Positions 14,422 through 14,875 of a stretch of 14,875 nucleotides of DNA are shown in pieces. The notes under the pieces are model-generated. The model saw only the letters and a list, made by a program, of their open reading frames with translations. It made no database searches and was not told the origin of the DNA. Origin of the DNA: Pseudomonadota bacterium (GTDB lineage: Bacteria > Pseudomonadota > Alphaproteobacteria > Acetobacterales > Acetobacteraceae); NCBI GenBank assembly GCA_021826485.1, contig JAKAZX010000048.1, positions 1-14,875 of the forward strand, written 5' to 3'. Each line of letters starts with the position of its first letter. Position 1 is the stretch's first letter. The translations under genes were made by a program, and so were the position numbers.

Positions 14422-14875
14422 GCCAGCCGCTCGATCACCGGCGGCGGGACGGGCGGTGCCGCATCGCCGATGGTCACCGCGGCGCGGATGCGCGCGGCGG
14501 CCCGCTCGGCCGCCGCCGCGTCCGCGGCATGGACGAGGCAGATCGGCCGCGCCGCGTCCACCGCCGCGCCCAGCCCGGCCATCCGGCTGAACCCGACCGC
14601 CGGGTCGATCCGCTGGTCGGGGCGGGTTCGCCCGCCGCCGAGTTCCACCACCGCAAGCCCCACCGCGCGCCCGTCGATGGCGACGACATGGCCCGGCCGG
14701 GCGGGCGCGACCGGGCGGATGCAGGGCGCGGCGGGCAGGGCCGGGCGGCCCAGCACGTCGGCCGGGCCGCCGAGGGCGGCGACCATGCGGGCGAACCGCT
14801 CCGCCGCCGCGCCGTCCGCCAGCCGTGCCGCCGCCAGCCGGTGCGCCGCGGCGGCATCAGCGGCGATCCCGGCCA
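14418..14875 (-). CDS. deoA: Thymidine phosphorylase, C-terminal part (5' end outside window)
   Basis: This enzyme splits thymidine with phosphate to thymine and 2-deoxyribose-1-phosphate in the cytoplasm (pyrimidine salvage). Only the last 152 or so residues are in the window and the frame runs off its right edge. They match the C-terminal alpha/beta part of DeoA: RFARMVAALGGPADVL, AIDGRAVGLAVVELGGGR, QRIDPAVGFSRMAGLG, AARPICLVHAAD and a final IGDAAPPVPPPVIERLA, all with close counterparts in E. coli DeoA. The catalytic N-terminal domain is not visible, so a related pyrimidine-nucleoside phosphorylase cannot be fully excluded. Its stop codon overlaps the TTG start of the Nramp gene, implying one transcript. 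Confidence 0.9.
   Translation of the reverse strand, partial: AGIAADAAAAHRLAAARLADGAAAERFARMVAALGGPADVLGRPALPAAPCIRPVAPARPGHVVAIDGRAVGLAVVELGGGRTRPDQRIDPAVGFSRMAGLGAAVDAARPICLVHAADAAAAERAAARIRAAVTIGDAAPPVPPPVIERLA

Noticed and set aside
1..14875. Search for CRISPR arrays, transposases, phage genes, toxin-antitoxin pairs and defence genes
   Set aside because: No spaced direct repeats, transposase motifs or such domains were seen. Gene content is core metabolism and information processing.

Overview
The window reads as ordinary chromosomal DNA from a very GC-rich alphaproteobacterium (roughly 70% G+C by eye). Three things suggest Rhodospirillales, perhaps Acetobacteraceae: a glnB-glnA pair behind a sigma-54-type promoter, a plsY-dprA-topA-rnr core cluster, and the GC-biased codon use. 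The family assignment is inference from gene content, not a database match. I see no transposase, phage gene, CRISPR array, toxin-antitoxin pair or defence island.

Left part (1-3257). On the minus strand lie glnB (PII signal protein) and glnA (type I glutamine synthetase, 3' end cut by the window edge). They are separated by 116 bases holding two compact hairpins, and a good -24/-12 (RpoN) promoter precedes glnB. Divergent from them is a PLP-dependent aminotransferase resembling the YbdL/methionine aminotransferase group, with its own candidate sigma-70 promoter. It is followed at once by tRNA-His(GTG) with an encoded G-1 and CCA end.

Middle part (3258-4879). An orphan periplasmic sugar-type ABC substrate-binding protein (plus strand) converges on a small NIPSNAP-family gene (minus strand). 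A perfect 24-base GC-rich palindrome between them fits a bidirectional terminator.

Right part (4880-14875). Seven minus-strand genes are packed head to tail, in transcription order: deoA (thymidine phosphorylase, 5' part outside the window), an Nramp-family metal transporter with a variant metal-binding motif, plsY, dprA, topA, rnr and an S41 C-terminal-processing-type protease. Four junctions overlap or lie one base apart, so this is very probably one long translationally coupled operon. It combines nucleoside salvage, metal uptake, phospholipid synthesis, transformation/recombination, DNA supercoiling, RNA turnover and periplasmic proteolysis.

No clearly undescribed system is visible. The points most worth a second look are the variant Nramp motif, the sigma-54 promoter and hairpins of glnBA, the histone H1-like tail of TopA, the unusual composition of the operon around plsY-dprA-topA-rnr, and the substrate-binding protein that has no transporter.
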